A DNA stretch of 64,000 bases from Mycobacterium marseillense (GCF_010731675.1 NZ_AP022584.1:3348001-3412000); one strand, 5' to 3'; counted from the first letter of the stretch, positions 8,103-17,643 are shown. Translations and numbers: made by a program. Notes: generated from the letters alone by a model not told the origin.

Positions 8103-8882
8103 CTACACACCGGCGTTGACCGGCGCGGGCGCCTGTGTCGTCGCCCCGACGCGCCTGGTCAGGTAATCGACCTGGAGATAAATGGCGTAGAGGACGAAGA
8201 CCGGCAGGATCATGTAAGGGACGTTCTCCCCGACCAGCTTGAACCACAGGCCGTAAGCGCCCTGGCCGATGTCGTTGAAGCCGGTGCGGATTTCGCTGAC
8301 GTAATAGACGAGGGTCCCGGTGAGCAGCACCGCGACGCCGAAGAACGTCAGCCAAAGACACTTGATCCGCGACTCGTCGGGTAAATCCTTGCGCAACAAG
8401 CGAAGCCACACGATGGTGAGCATGATGCCGACGAGCACTGCGCCGAATTCCAGGCCGAAGATCCACGGGTCGTCGCTGCGGTAGCGGGTATCGGCCAGGC
8501 CGTACTGCCACCACAGCCACCGCCACCCGGGGTCCGTGGTGGCGGTCCACAGGTTGAACGGGTGGCCGAGCAAGAACGGCAACTCATACGTCAGCTGGCT
8601 TCCCGCCGTCAGAGGGATGTAGATCAGCGTCAGCTCGGCCGCAAGCTGCAGACGCGATCGCTGCTCTCCTCGTCCCTTCCAGAACAGGATGAGGGGCAAC
8701 AGCAGCACCGGGATGCCGAAGATCAGGTTCGCCGCCACATCCACCGTCAGCGTCGGCGGCAACAGCCGAGTGGCCTCGGCGATGGTCATAAGGATGAAAA
8801 CGACGCCGACGACGGTCAGCAAGCCGACATAGGCGCGCTGTCGGTGCGGTGCGAACGGACGGGCAAGCTCGGGTGATTTCAT
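8103..8882 (-). CDS. Polytopic membrane protein, possibly EXPERA/emopamil-binding-like
   Basis: 259 aa, ATG at 8882 with a weak upstream GGGG. About six or seven hydrophobic helices are visible, for example VGLLTVVGVVFILMTIAEA, LIFGIPVLLLPLILFW, FGAVLVGIMLTIVWL, WLTFFGVAVLLTGTLVYYVS and MILPVFVLYAIYLQVDYL. The segment AGSQLTYELPFLLGHPF with an acidic residue in a helix, and the overall size, recall the emopamil-binding/EXPERA family of sterol or lipid membrane proteins, but I cannot confirm it. The gene converges on the beta-lactamase-fold gene and is divergent from the L,D-transpeptidase gene. Confidence 0.7.
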   Translation of the reverse strand: MKSPELARPFAPHRQRAYVGLLTVVGVVFILMTIAEATRLLPPTLTVDVAANLIFGIPVLLLPLILFWKGRGEQRSRLQLAAELTLIYIPLTAGSQLTYELPFLLGHPFNLWTATTDPGWRWLWWQYGLADTRYRSDDPWIFGLEFGAVLVGIMLTIVWLRLLRKDLPDESRIKCLWLTFFGVAVLLTGTLVYYVSEIRTGFNDIGQGAYGLWFKLVGENVPYMILPVFVLYAIYLQVDYLTRRVGATTQAPAPVNAGV

Positions 8883-8910
8883 GACGCAACCCCTGCTTCG
8901 ACGAACTAGT

Positions 8911-8938
8911 GTCAAGTAGTTGATATCAGGTAGTTGAC
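8911..8938. promoter_or_regulatory. Paired GTAGTTGA direct repeats upstream of the membrane protein gene
   Basis: GTAGTTGA occurs at 8916-8923 and again at 8930-8937, 14 bp apart, and the whole element is bounded by GTCAA and TTGAC. It lies 28-55 bp upstream of the ATG at 8882, where an operator or activator site would be. No cognate regulator gene is adjacent. The rest of the 8883-9145 gap shows no gene. Confidence 0.3.
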
Positions 8939-9145
8939 CTTATTGCCGCCACGATCGGCCGTCAATAACTTCCTGGTCGCGTCGTGTCCGGGCGCCTGAT
9001 CACGAGCGCCATTGCCGAACTAAACGCCCGTGGCCAAAACGTGACCGAGGCGTGCCCAAATATCAACGTGCCGTTGCGCTTCCGCAGGTCAGCGCCCATT
9101 TATCATCCCTATTGCAACGATGTCAGTTAAAAGGGAATTGAGGCC

Positions 9146-9952
9146 ATGCGGACGGGTGTTCGAGGTGTTCTTGCGATGGCGGGGGTTGCTGCGAGTGTGG
9201 TCGCCACGCCGGCCGGTGTGAGTCTGGCGTCGGCCAGCCTGTCGCACGGCCCGGCCGTGGCGTCGATTTCACCGGCGCGCGGCGAAGTGGTGGGCGTGGC
9301 GCACCCCGTGGTGGTGACGTTCCGCGCCCCCATCGCGGATCGGAGCGCCGCTGAGCGTGCCGTCGAGGTCAAGTCGACGCCCGCGATGACCGGCAAGTTC
9401 GAATGGCTCGACAACAAGGTCGTCCAGTGGGTCCCGGACCGATATTGGCCGGCGCACACCACTATTGCGCTGACGGTCGGCGAGGCGACCTCGGAGATCA
9501 AAACGGGTCCCGCCGTCATCGGAGTGGCCAGCATCTCGCAGCACACCTTCACCGTGAGCATCGACGGCGTCGAGGCGGGACCGCCCACCCAACTCCCGGC
9601 GCCGCACCATCGGCCGCACTTCGGCGAGCAGGGCGTGATGCCGGCCTCGCTGGGCAGGCCGGAATACGCGACGCCGGTCGGCTCGTACACCGTGCTCTCC
9701 AAAGAGCCTGCGGTGACCATGGATTCGAGCAGCGTCGGCATCCCCGTCGACGATCCCAACGGCTACCTGCTCACGGTCAATGACGCCGTCCGCATCACCA
9801 GCCGCGGCCTGTTCGTGCACTCGGCCCCGTGGGCCGTCCCCTCGCTGGGGCTCGAGAACGTCAGCCACGGCTGCATCAGCCTGAGCCCCGATGACGCCGA
9901 GTGGTACTACAACCACGTCAACGTCGGCGACCCGGTGATCGTGCAGGAATAA
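9146..9952 (+). CDS. L,D-transpeptidase, LdtMt1/LdtA-like
   Basis: 268 aa. ATG at 9146 follows GGAATTGAGG. It has a signal peptide (VLAMAGVAASVVATPAGVSLASA), then an Ig-like domain (SPARGEVVGVAHPVVVTF to IALTV), then a YkuD catalytic domain with VHSAPW and SHGCISLSPD, the Cys nucleophile being near residue 243. The family cross-links peptidoglycan stem peptides at meso-DAP 3-3 in the periplasm, using tetrapeptide donors, and is inhibited by carbapenems. The layout closely resembles M. tuberculosis Rv0116c. An insertion of about 20 residues rich in Pro/His (QLPAPHHRPHFGE) interrupts the catalytic domain before MPASLGRP. The gene is monocistronic and ends at a strong hairpin. Confidence 0.92.
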   Translation: MRTGVRGVLAMAGVAASVVATPAGVSLASASLSHGPAVASISPARGEVVGVAHPVVVTFRAPIADRSAAERAVEVKSTPAMTGKFEWLDNKVVQWVPDRYWPAHTTIALTVGEATSEIKTGPAVIGVASISQHTFTVSIDGVEAGPPTQLPAPHHRPHFGEQGVMPASLGRPEYATPVGSYTVLSKEPAVTMDSSSVGIPVDDPNGYLLTVNDAVRITSRGLFVHSAPWAVPSLGLENVSHGCISLSPDDAEWYYNHVNVGDPVIVQE

Positions 9953-10039
9953 CCCCGGCCCATTTCACGAAGCTGCGCACCCACGAGCAGGACGGGTGCG
10001 GAGCTTCGATTGTGTCGAGGGCCCATTTATCCCAACGGA

Positions 10040-10072
10040 ACGGGCCCGCTGGTGGCAAACCAGCGGGCCCGT
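10040..10072. terminator. Bidirectional hairpin terminator
   Basis: A perfect 13-bp inverted repeat, ACGGGCCCGCTGG (10040-10052) and CCAGCGGGCCCGT (10060-10072), with a 7-nt loop. It sits between the convergent L,D-transpeptidase gene (ends 9952) and the secreted Pro/Ala-rich gene (ends 10094), so it can serve both. There is no U tract, as is common in mycobacteria. Confidence 0.85.
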
Positions 10073-10093
10073 CCGACGGAAAGAGCGTTGACG

Positions 10094-10591
10094 TCAGCTC
10101 GCGGGGCCGGGGCGAACCGGCTCACCGGCCACCGGCCCACCGGTGGGCGCCGGACCGGTCGGCGCGTCCTTCACCCCAGCCATGTCGATGAGCGGCGCAG
10201 CCGCCTCCAGGGGCGCACCCGCCACCGGCCCGCCCAGGGCGATCAGTGGCGCACCCGCGGGCACCACCGGCACCGGCGGCACCACCGGCACGGGCGGCGC
10301 CAGCGGCAGCGGCGGCACGATCGGCACCGGCGCACCGAGCGGCAGCGGCCCGGGCACGGCCATGGGCACGCCGGACATGTCAGTGAGGGGAGCCGCGCAC
10401 ATGTCCGCCGGCGCACCCGCGGCCACGGGACCTCCGGCGGCTGGCGCCGCATCGCCCGCTTGCCCCTGGATGCACGCGTGGCCGCCCGTTATCAGCGGGG
10501 CGGCCGCCGCGTCGGGGCTCAACGCTATAGCTGCTCCGCACAACCCAGCGCCGGCAACTACCTTCATGTTGAACCGATCGACGATCGCCAT
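10094..10591 (-). CDS. Secreted Pro/Ala/Val-rich protein of unknown function
   Basis: 165 aa; ATG at 10591 preceded by GGAGAG (9-nt spacing). The N-terminus is a signal peptide ending near SPDAAAAP. The mature part has two cysteines (HACIQG and DMCAAP) that could form a disulfide, then PVP/VPP repeats (PLPLAPPVPVVPPVPVVP) and a Pro/Ala-rich end. It has the low-complexity look of several mycobacterial cell-wall proteins. I do not recognise a family. It converges with the L,D-transpeptidase gene at the hairpin. Confidence 0.7.
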   Translation of the reverse strand: MAIVDRFNMKVVAGAGLCGAAIALSPDAAAAPLITGGHACIQGQAGDAAPAAGGPVAAGAPADMCAAPLTDMSGVPMAVPGPLPLGAPVPIVPPLPLAPPVPVVPPVPVVPAGAPLIALGGPVAGAPLEAAAPLIDMAGVKDAPTGPAPTGGPVAGEPVRPGPAS

Positions 10592-11004
10592 CAGCGCCAA
10601 CTCTCCTTTATTCACGCTCAGCTATTTCCGCAATCAATCAGTGCAGCAGGCCCGCCTAGCCGTACCGAGGCCGTCTTTTCACGACCGGGCCAATTGTCAG
10701 CAGCCGACACGCGACACGAGCCACGCCGCACCGAGCCGTTTCCAAATGGTGACGTCACAACGGTGTTACGAAACAGAACACCGCCGGAAAACATCCCCGA
10801 CCTGCGCCAACGCGCCCGGGCGTGTGGCTCGCTCGGCCGGTCGCGCCGACACGCCGCCGGGCCCGCGGCCGACTTCGAATCGCGCGGACTTTTTCTTCCC
10901 GCAGGTCATTCACAGGGAAAATTTGGTGCACAAAGCTTGTCCGCGAGGTTACATAGAGGTGAACACCGTGAGAGCAACAGTTGACAGACAGAGGGGAAGG
11001 GCAT
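10592..11004. other. 413-bp intergenic region between divergent secreted-protein genes
   Basis: No convincing gene is visible. It must hold the promoters of the minus-strand secreted protein and of the plus-strand DUF732 gene. Before the latter, a locally AT-rich segment with GGTTACATAGAGG (about 10943-10955) and TTGACAGACAGAGGGG just before the start are the clearest elements. Confidence 0.5.
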
Positions 11005-11343
11005 ATGTCACCACGTCGTCTAGCTGGCGGTTTCATGGCCTCGGCGCTGTTCGGTGCCCCGCTTCTCGCCGGCCTCGTCTGGGCCAGCCCCGCGCAGGCT
11101 GACGCGGCCAGCTTTCTCAGTGACATGCACAAGGACGGCGTCCACGCCGTGAGCGGCGGCGACGCCGCGCTCCTGGAGGCGGGCCTGAACATCTGCCAGC
11201 AAATATCGTGGGGCGCCCCGCCCGCGCAGCTCCAGGGCCTGGCGCTGCAGCGTTCCGACGAGCGGCAGGGCGCGGGCGGGCTGAGCCCCCAGCAGGCCGG
11301 CGACATCGTCGTCTACGCCATGCGCGATCTGTGCCCGAGCTAG
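11005..11343 (+). CDS. DUF732 secreted protein (copy 1)
   Basis: 112 aa; ATG at 11005 after GAGGGGAAGGG. Signal peptide (FMASALFGAPLLAGLVWASPAQA) followed by a DUF732 domain of about 75 residues: FLSDMHKDGVHAVSGGDAALLEAGLNICQQISWG...AGDIVVYAMRDLCPS. The two cysteines (ICQQ and DLCP) probably form a disulfide. DUF732 proteins are small exported proteins very common in mycobacteria; their function is unknown. The gene at 11497 is a close tandem paralogue, 153 bp downstream. Confidence 0.9.
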   Translation: MSPRRLAGGFMASALFGAPLLAGLVWASPAQADAASFLSDMHKDGVHAVSGGDAALLEAGLNICQQISWGAPPAQLQGLALQRSDERQGAGGLSPQQAGDIVVYAMRDLCPS

Positions 11344-11496
11344 CCATCCTGACCTAATTTTTCGCCCTCCGCGCGCATAGCCGCGCGGCCAATCTTCGCC
11401 GACTGTTCATCCGCCGGATTTTCTGCACGGCGGATCCTGCGCTGTTGTGTAAAGGTGCATCATCCACATCGCGCAGAGACACAAGGAGAATGTTGG

Positions 11497-11841
11497 ATGG
11501 CGGCACGCAGGCTGCCCGGCCGGTTGATCGGCGCGGCGCTGACGGTGGGTCCACTTCTGGTCTCGGGGATCGTCTGGGCCGGCCCGGCACGCGCCGACCA
11601 GGCCGCTTTTCTCACCGACCTGCACAATGCCGGGATCCACGCCGTCGACGGCGGTGATGAGGCGCTGCTGCAGATGGGTGCGGATCTGTGTCAGCAGCTT
11701 TCGTGGGGCGCCTCGCCACAGCAGCTGGAGGTGCTGGCCGTGCAGCGCTCCGATGCCGACCAGGGCGCCGGCGGGATCAACGGCCGCCAGGCCGCCGACG
11801 TCGTGATCTTCGCGCTGCGCGACCTGTGCCCCAACGCCTAG
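11497..11841 (+). CDS. DUF732 secreted protein (copy 2)
   Basis: 114 aa; ATG at 11497 after AAGGAGAATGTTGG. It has the same signal peptide plus DUF732 layout as its upstream neighbour: AAFLTDLHNAGIHAVDGGDEALLQMGADLCQQLSWG...AADVVIFALRDLCPNA, with both cysteines kept. The two copies agree along the whole mature domain, so this is a local tandem duplication. It ends 44 bp before the polyol dehydrogenase gene. Function unknown. Confidence 0.9.
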   Translation: MAARRLPGRLIGAALTVGPLLVSGIVWAGPARADQAAFLTDLHNAGIHAVDGGDEALLQMGADLCQQLSWGASPQQLEVLAVQRSDADQGAGGINGRQAADVVIFALRDLCPNA

Positions 11842-11885
11842 CAATGAGCTAGCCGCGGTGGAGTCCGCGCTAAGGTGACACTCGA

Positions 11886-13289
11886 GTGAAGCTGAACGCA
11901 CGGAACCTGACCGGTCTCGACATCCCCGTCCCGACCTATGACCGCTGCCAAATCGGCATCGGCATAGCGCATTTCGGCGTGGGCGGCTTTCACCGCGCCC
12001 ACCAGGCCATGTACATCGACCGGCTGCTCAACGCCGGCCTCGCCCGGGACTGGGGCATCTGCGGTGTCGGCGTGCTGCCGGGCGACCAACAGATGCGCGA
12101 CGCGCTGCGCGACCAGGACCACCTGTACACGCTGATCCTCAAACGCCCCGACGGCACCCGGGAGCCGCGAGTCATCGGCTCCCTAGTCGACTTCCGTTAT
12201 GCGCCTGAGGATCCCGACGCCGTCATCGAGTTGCTCGCCGACCCGGCCACCCGGATCATCTCCCTCACCATCACCGAGGGCGGCTACCAGCCGCCCCTGA
12301 GTGCCGTGTTCGGGTTGGTGGCCGAGGGGTGCGACCGACGCCGGGCGCGCGGCCTGCCCTCCCCGACCATTGTGTCCTGCGACAACATCGTCGGCAACGG
12401 GGACGTGGCACGCCACGCGTTCACGTCCTACGCGGAGCGGATCAATCCCGAACTCGCGCAGTGGATGCGGGAGACGACCCGGTTTCCGAACTCGATGGTC
12501 GACCGGATCACGCCGGTCACCACCCCCGACGTGGCGCAGCGGCTGGAAGCCGAATACGGCGTGCGCGACGCCCGGCCCGTCGTGGCCGAGCCGTTTGCCA
12601 TGTGGGCGCTCGAGGACGATTTCGCCGACGGGCGCCCGCCCTTGGACCGGGCCGGCGTGCAGCTCGTCGACGACGTGGCGCCATACGAGGCGATGAAGCT
12701 GCGGCTGCTCAACGCCGGCCATCAGGGCCTGTGCTATTTCGGGTATCTGTCCGGATACCGGCTGGTGCACGAGGCCGCCCAGGACCCGGAGATCGCCGAA
12801 TTCCTTGTCCGCTACCTGGATTCGGAGGCGATGCCGACGCTGACGCCCATCCCGGGGCTGGCCGAGTTCCGCGGCGAACTCCTCCCCCGCTTCGCCAACA
12901 CCCACGTGCGCGACACGATCGCCCGGCTGTGCGCCGACTCCTCGGACCGCATCCCGAAATGGCTGCTGCCCGTCGTGCACGACAATCTGCGCACCGGGGG
13001 CCCGGTGCGACTGTCCGCGGCGATCGTCGCGAGCTGGGCCCGCTACGCCGAGGGCAGCGACGAACAGGGACGGCCGATCGAGGTGAGCGACCGGCTCGCC
13101 GACACGCTGGTCCCGATCGCCCGCTCGCAGCGCGACGACCCGGACGCGTTTCTGGCCAACCGCTTGGTATTCGGCGACCTCATCGATGCCCCGCGCTTTC
13201 GCGAGGCCTACCGGTGGGCGCTGGACTGCCTGCACCGCCGTGGCGCGCGCGCCACGCTGCAGGCCCTGCTCGGGTACGACGAGTCATGA
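11886..13289 (+). CDS. Mannitol dehydrogenase family polyol/uronate oxidoreductase
   Basis: 467 aa, GTG start. The N-terminal NAD(P) domain opens with [21 protein letters not shown] (GxGxxH-type loop), and the catalytic helix [21 protein letters not shown] has the K-x5-N-x2-H signature of polyol-specific long-chain dehydrogenases (MtlK, arabinitol dehydrogenase, fructuronate reductase). Members interconvert mannitol and fructose, D-arabinitol and D-xylulose, or fructuronate and mannonate. It overlaps the xylulokinase gene by 4 bp (ATGA), which favours an arabinitol or xylitol substrate giving D-xylulose. No sugar transporter or regulator is adjacent. Confidence 0.92.
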   Translation: MKLNARNLTGLDIPVPTYDRCQIGIGIAHFGVGGFHRAHQAMYIDRLLNAGLARDWGICGVGVLPGDQQMRDALRDQDHLYTLILKRPDGTREPRVIGSLVDFRYAPEDPDAVIELLADPATRIISLTITEGGYQPPLSAVFGLVAEGCDRRRARGLPSPTIVSCDNIVGNGDVARHAFTSYAERINPELAQWMRETTRFPNSMVDRITPVTTPDVAQRLEAEYGVRDARPVVAEPFAMWALEDDFADGRPPLDRAGVQLVDDVAPYEAMKLRLLNAGHQGLCYFGYLSGYRLVHEAAQDPEIAEFLVRYLDSEAMPTLTPIPGLAEFRGELLPRFANTHVRDTIARLCADSSDRIPKWLLPVVHDNLRTGGPVRLSAAIVASWARYAEGSDEQGRPIEVSDRLADTLVPIARSQRDDPDAFLANRLVFGDLIDAPRFREAYRWALDCLHRRGARATLQALLGYDES

Positions 13290-14725
13290 CGCTGGTCGCC
13301 GGGATCGACTCCTCGACGCAATCCTGCAAGGTGCTAGTGTGTGACGCCGCCACCGGCGAGGTGGTCCGCGAGGGACAGGCCGCCCACCCGGACGGAACCG
13401 AAATCGACCCGGCCGCTTGGCAATCCACCGCCCACGAGGCCATCGCTAACGCGGGCGGGCTCGACGGCGTCGATGCTCTCGCCGTCGGCGCGCAGCAGCA
13501 CGGCATGGTCTGCCTGGACGCAACCGGCCGGGTGGTGCGCCCCGCGCTGCTGTGGAACGACGTGCGCTCGGCCGACGCCGCACGCGCACTCGTGCGCGAA
13601 CTGGGCGGGGCGCGGGCGTGGGCCCAGGCCGTCGGTGTCGTGCCGCTGGCCGCGATCACCGTGGCGAAGTTGCGCTGGCTCGCCGACCACGAGCCACGCC
13701 ACGCCGACCGCACCGCGGCCGTCTGCCTGCCCCACGACTGGCTGACGTGGCGCCTCCGCGGGGAGGCCGACATCGCGGCGCTGACCACCGACCGCAGCGA
13801 CGCCAGCGGCACCGGCTACTACGACGCCGCCACCGGCGACTACCGCCTCGATCTGCTGGAACTCGCCCTGCGTGGCCGCCGTCCGCAGCTGCCCACCGTG
13901 CTGAGCCCGTCGGCCGGAACCACCAGTGGCGCAACGACGTTCGCTGCGGGTCTCGGCGACAACACCGCCGCGGCGCTGGGCCTCGGCGCCGAAGAGGGCG
14001 ACGTGATCGTCTCGATCGGCACGTCGGGGGTGGTGGCTGCGGTCACCGCGGACCCGGTCCGCGACGACGCGGGCTACGTCGCCGGATTCGCCGACGGCAC
14101 CGGGCGCTACCTTCCGCTGGTGTGCACGCTCAACGGCGCGCGGGTGCTCGACGCCGCGGCCGCGATGCTGCGGGTCGACCACGACGAGCTGTCCCGCCTC
14201 GCGTTGTCGGCGCCGCCGGGAAGCGATGGGCTGGTGATGGTCCCCTACCTGGAGGGTGAGCGAACCCCCAACCGGCCCAATGCAACTGGTGCCCTGCACG
14301 GGCTGCGGGTCTCCAATGCGGCCCCGGCCAATCTGGCCAGGGCGGCGGTGGAGGGGCTGCTGTGCTCGCTCGCCGACGGCCTGGCGCATCTGGTCGCGCG
14401 CGGCGTCGTCGCGCGGCGCGTCCTGCTGGTCGGCGGCGGCGCCCAATCCAGGGCGCTGCGCGAGATCGCGCCGGCGGTGTTCGGCATGCCGGTGCTGGCG
14501 CCCGCACCGGCGCAGTACGTCGCGGCGGGAGCGGCGCGGCAGGCGGCCTGGGCGTTGAGCGGCTCCCCGCGACCGCCGGCATGGGATCCGCCGCCGACGC
14601 ACGAATACACCGCCGACCCCTCGCCCGAGGTGGCGGCGCGCTACGCGCAGGTGCGCGACCTCACCGAGGGGGCGGCAAGTCGGGAAGCGGACGAAACACG
14701 GGAAGAATCCGGTATTTCGCGCTGA
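13286..14725 (+). CDS. xylB: Xylulokinase (FGGY family)
   Basis: 479 aa; ATG overlaps the previous stop. FGGY-kinase marks are [18 protein letters not shown] (phosphate 1), the substrate-contact MVCLD and [36 protein letters not shown], the ATP-site [26 protein letters not shown], and [21 protein letters not shown]. It phosphorylates D-xylulose to xylulose 5-phosphate for the pentose phosphate pathway. With the upstream dehydrogenase it makes a minimal pathway from arabinitol or a similar polyol into central metabolism. Its 3' end overlaps the convergent PAP2-kinase gene by 65 bp. Confidence 0.93.
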   Translation: MTLVAGIDSSTQSCKVLVCDAATGEVVREGQAAHPDGTEIDPAAWQSTAHEAIANAGGLDGVDALAVGAQQHGMVCLDATGRVVRPALLWNDVRSADAARALVRELGGARAWAQAVGVVPLAAITVAKLRWLADHEPRHADRTAAVCLPHDWLTWRLRGEADIAALTTDRSDASGTGYYDAATGDYRLDLLELALRGRRPQLPTVLSPSAGTTSGATTFAAGLGDNTAAALGLGAEEGDVIVSIGTSGVVAAVTADPVRDDAGYVAGFADGTGRYLPLVCTLNGARVLDAAAAMLRVDHDELSRLALSAPPGSDGLVMVPYLEGERTPNRPNATGALHGLRVSNAAPANLARAAVEGLLCSLADGLAHLVARGVVARRVLLVGGGAQSRALREIAPAVFGMPVLAPAPAQYVAAGAARQAAWALSGSPRPPAWDPPPTHEYTADPSPEVAARYAQVRDLTEGAASREADETREESGISR

Positions 14726-16169
14726 AGCTGGCGTTGTCGTAGCGGTCGTCGACCTCGCCGTCGCGGGCAATGGTCGTGGGGCCGTCGACGGCGCTGAAGC
14801 TGAATTCGGGCACCTGCAACTCGTGATAAAGCGGGCTGCGTTCGAGCCGGCCCAGCGCCAACGCGGTCAGGATCCGGGTCCTGGCCCACGGCCGGCCCGC
14901 CTCGAGGATGCGGACGTCGATCAGGCCGTCGTCCATGCGGGTCCGCCGCGCGGGTGCGAACCCGGTGGGCAAATACAGCGAATTGCCCAGGAAGAACAGC
15001 GAAGTCAGCAGGGTCTTGTTGTCGTAGCGGATGCACACCGGTTCGTCCTTGCGCAGGGTGCGCAGCATCGCGTAAAGACCCGCCAGCGGCTTGCCGATGC
15101 GCTTCTCGAGCTTTTCGCGCCGCCGCACGAACGCCGGGTACGCGCCGATGCTGACGGTGTTGAGGACCATCTGAGAGTCGTTGAGGCACACCAGGTCCAC
15201 GTACGCCACGCTGCCGCACCGAATCGCGTCGACCGTCTTGGCCACGGTGTCGCAGCCGATGTCCTTGGCGAAGTGGTTGAACGTGCCGGCGGGGAAGACC
15301 GCGAGCGGGAGGCCGGCGTCGATGGCCACGCCCGCGGCGGCCGCCACGGTGCCGTCGCCGCCGCCCACCGCCAGCACCTCCGCGCCGGCGGCCGCGCCGC
15401 GCAAGATCTCCACGGGGTCGTCGTCGGGGCCCAGCTCGCGGATGTCCACCTTCGGCAACTCGGCGCGCACCTCGTCGACGACGCGGGCCCCGGTACCGCT
15501 GCCCGACTCCGGGTTGATGACCAGGACCACTCCGGCGCCATCGGGCCGCGGCGGCGTCTCGACGCGCAGCGGTTCCGTTCGCGGAAGGGCGGTTTCGACG
15601 ATCGGCGGCACGAGCCGGCCGCCGATCACGGCCAGCCCGGACCCGATCCCGAATCCGGCGAGGACGTCGCCCGGGTAATGCGCGCCGGTCGCCACCCGCG
15701 ACAGGCCCACCAGCCCGGCCAGCAGCGCCAGCCCGGAGCCCAGCGGGGGATTCTCCAGCCCCACTCCGACGGCGAACGCGGCCGCGCTGGCCGAATGCCC
15801 CGACGGCAGGGAATTCGACGTCGGGCGGCGGCGGACCTGCCGGACCAGGGGCACCAAGTCGTAGCCGGGACGGGGGCGCCGCCGGATGCGCTTGGCGAAC
15901 TGGTTGGTGACCAGGCTGGTGGCGGCCAGTGTCACCATGCCGCGGGTCGCGCCGCGCTGCGCGCTCTGCCTGCCGGTGGCGAGCAGGGCCGCGCCGATGG
16001 CCAGCCACAGCTTGGAGTGGTCGGCCGCTCGGGTCAGCGGCGGCATGACGGTGTCCAGCAGCGGGGTGTCCGTCTCGGCGATCGCATCGAACAGTTCGCG
16101 ATCCAGCGTGCCGAGTCCTCGGGTGATCTGTTTGATGCCGCGCGCGCGTCGCCAGGGCCGACTGTTCAT
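14661..16169 (-). CDS. PAP2 phosphatase - diacylglycerol/sphingosine kinase fusion
   Basis: 502 aa; ATG at 16169 after GGTGGAGCGG. Two enzymes are fused. Residues about 40-195 are a membrane PAP2 phosphatase with [22 protein letters not shown] and [16 protein letters not shown], covering the three phosphatase signature parts. Residues about 205-500 are a DAGK-catalytic (YegS/LCB5-like) lipid kinase with [27 protein letters not shown] and [14 protein letters not shown]. One half can remove and the other add a phosphate on a lipid, so the protein may recycle a polyprenyl or diacylglycerol phosphate at the membrane. It is divergent from the gene at 16211. Confidence 0.92.
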   Translation of the reverse strand: MNSRPWRRARGIKQITRGLGTLDRELFDAIAETDTPLLDTVMPPLTRAADHSKLWLAIGAALLATGRQSAQRGATRGMVTLAATSLVTNQFAKRIRRRPRPGYDLVPLVRQVRRRPTSNSLPSGHSASAAAFAVGVGLENPPLGSGLALLAGLVGLSRVATGAHYPGDVLAGFGIGSGLAVIGGRLVPPIVETALPRTEPLRVETPPRPDGAGVVLVINPESGSGTGARVVDEVRAELPKVDIRELGPDDDPVEILRGAAAGAEVLAVGGGDGTVAAAAGVAIDAGLPLAVFPAGTFNHFAKDIGCDTVAKTVDAIRCGSVAYVDLVCLNDSQMVLNTVSIGAYPAFVRRREKLEKRIGKPLAGLYAMLRTLRKDEPVCIRYDNKTLLTSLFFLGNSLYLPTGFAPARRTRMDDGLIDVRILEAGRPWARTRILTALALGRLERSPLYHELQVPEFSFSAVDGPTTIARDGEVDDRYDNASFSAKYRILPVFRPLPDLPPPR

Positions 16170-16210
16170 CCGCTCCACCCTAACCATGGATAACAATTGA
16201 CCGGAAAGAC

Positions 16211-16984
16211 ATGGACGCACAGGGTTATTGCACGAGATGGCGGGAGAACGCCGAGCGCCGCGGCGTGCTCCCGCACGCGGTCACCGAGATCGGCCGCCGC
16301 CACGACATCACGCGCAGCAGCTTCGCGGTCCTCGCGAGGATGCAGGAGATCAGGGATCCGGCCGGCCAATCCTTCTTCCTGCTGCCGCCCGGCGCCCGCG
16401 GGGGCGAGGCCCGCGCGGCGGTGCTGATGACCTACATCCTGAACGCCGGCACCGGCTACGGCGTGAAGGGCAAGCGGCCCACCGACTTCCCGGCCACCCC
16501 GTACAGCGCCGCCGAGGTGACCCGAATCCGCCTGCGCCAGCACGCAAACGCCTGGAGCTACGGCCGCGACGTCCCGTTCGTGCACCGCAACGGGGGTCGC
16601 CTGGTCACCACGCCCAACGGGATGCTGATGGGGCTGGGCGGCAACTGGATCCAGCGGCTGTTCAGCCAGCGGGGCGGCACGACCTGGGGCGAGGTCTTCA
16701 TGGTGAACCTGGGCCGTGTCACCGACCCGGCCGAGCAGCTGCGCCGGGTCGTCGCCTCCGGGCACACTTGGTGCCTCGACGGGGACGGCGCGCCGCGCTG
16801 CACCCGCCTGGATCTGGACCGGGTGCTGCACCACGAAGAGCGGCACGCGCAGCAATGGGCGGCCCGCGGCTATCTGGGCATGCTGACCGGCTACGGCCGG
16901 GAGCTGTTCCGCGAGTTGGCCTTTGGGGCGATCAACAGGCTCGAAGCCGACGCCGGCCTGGCCGATGGCGGCTACAGGGCGTGA
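16211..16984 (+). CDS. Unknown protein with HHEERHAQQ motif
   Basis: 257 aa; ATG at 16211. No signal peptide or membrane segment. The C-terminal region has VLHHEERHAQQWAARGYLGMLTGYG, an HExxH-like helix (H-E-E-R-H) that suggests a metal site, but the rest does not let me name a metallopeptidase family. The first half has FFLLPPGARGGEARAAVLMTYILNAGTGYGVKG, and WGEVFMVNLGRVTDP lies in the middle. The gene is divergent from the PAP2-kinase gene (41 bp apart) and its end overlaps the convergent GAP gene by 13 bp. Probably real, because it has coding character throughout and tight gene packing. Confidence 0.75.
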   Translation: MDAQGYCTRWRENAERRGVLPHAVTEIGRRHDITRSSFAVLARMQEIRDPAGQSFFLLPPGARGGEARAAVLMTYILNAGTGYGVKGKRPTDFPATPYSAAEVTRIRLRQHANAWSYGRDVPFVHRNGGRLVTTPNGMLMGLGGNWIQRLFSQRGGTTWGEVFMVNLGRVTDPAEQLRRVVASGHTWCLDGDGAPRCTRLDLDRVLHHEERHAQQWAARGYLGMLTGYGRELFRELAFGAINRLEADAGLADGGYRA

Positions 16985-17643
16985 ATCCCGTGGTAGAGCA
17001 CCATCGCACCGATCACCACGAGGACGGCCGCAAGCAGGGCGGCGTTGTTGCGGTCCATCCAGTCCTTGAGGCGTGCCAGCGTGTCGTCGAGGCGGCTGCC
17101 GGCGGCCACGTAGGCCAGTATCGGGATCGCGACGCTCGACGCCGCGATGGCGACGAAAAACGCGGCGGCCGCCCAGTCGCCGGCGGCGCCGAGCCCGCTG
17201 GTCCCGATGCCCAATCCGGCCGGGACGCAGATGAGCGCCACATCCGGGCGCACCAGGGCCAGCACCGCTCCGGTGATCCCGGCGCGGGCCGGGGTGATGT
17301 TGGCGAACGACCGCATCCACGCCGGAGACTCGGCCTGGCCGTTCCGCCTGAGCCACCGGAAGACGCCGAACACGATCAGCGCCGCCCCCAGCACCACCCG
17401 CAGCCACGACGACCACCGCGGCGGCGCCTTGTCCAAGCCACCAAGCAGGCCGGAGGCCGCAACCGCCAGCGCCGTCAGCGCGGCCAGACTGAGCAGCCAA
17501 CCGCCCAGAAACGCCAGGCTGCTCGGCCGCGGCCGCGGCGCCTGCAACACCAGTACCGCGGGAATGACCGTCAGTGGCGACAGCGAGATGACCAGACCGA
17601 GCGGCACCAGCCCCGTCAGGACGGTGCCCCAGCTTCCTGCCAT
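16972..17643 (-). CDS. GAP-family membrane protein (copy 1)
   Basis: 223 aa. ATG at 17643 is preferred over the in-frame ATG at 17652, because GGGAGG lies 9 nt before it. Six hydrophobic helices are visible. Family marks are PLTVIPAVLVLQAPRPRPSSLAFLGGWLL near the N-terminus, TPARAGITGAVLALVRPDVALICVPAGLGIG in the middle and VLVVIGAMVLYHGIHAL at the end. The family is named for Gap, needed to move glycopeptidolipids to the surface in M. smegmatis; other members are widespread and unassigned. The neighbour at 17710-18384 is a tandem paralogue. Confidence 0.88.
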   Translation of the reverse strand: MAGSWGTVLTGLVPLGLVISLSPLTVIPAVLVLQAPRPRPSSLAFLGGWLLSLAALTALAVAASGLLGGLDKAPPRWSSWLRVVLGAALIVFGVFRWLRRNGQAESPAWMRSFANITPARAGITGAVLALVRPDVALICVPAGLGIGTSGLGAAGDWAAAAFFVAIAASSVAIPILAYVAAGSRLDDTLARLKDWMDRNNAALLAAVLVVIGAMVLYHGIHAL

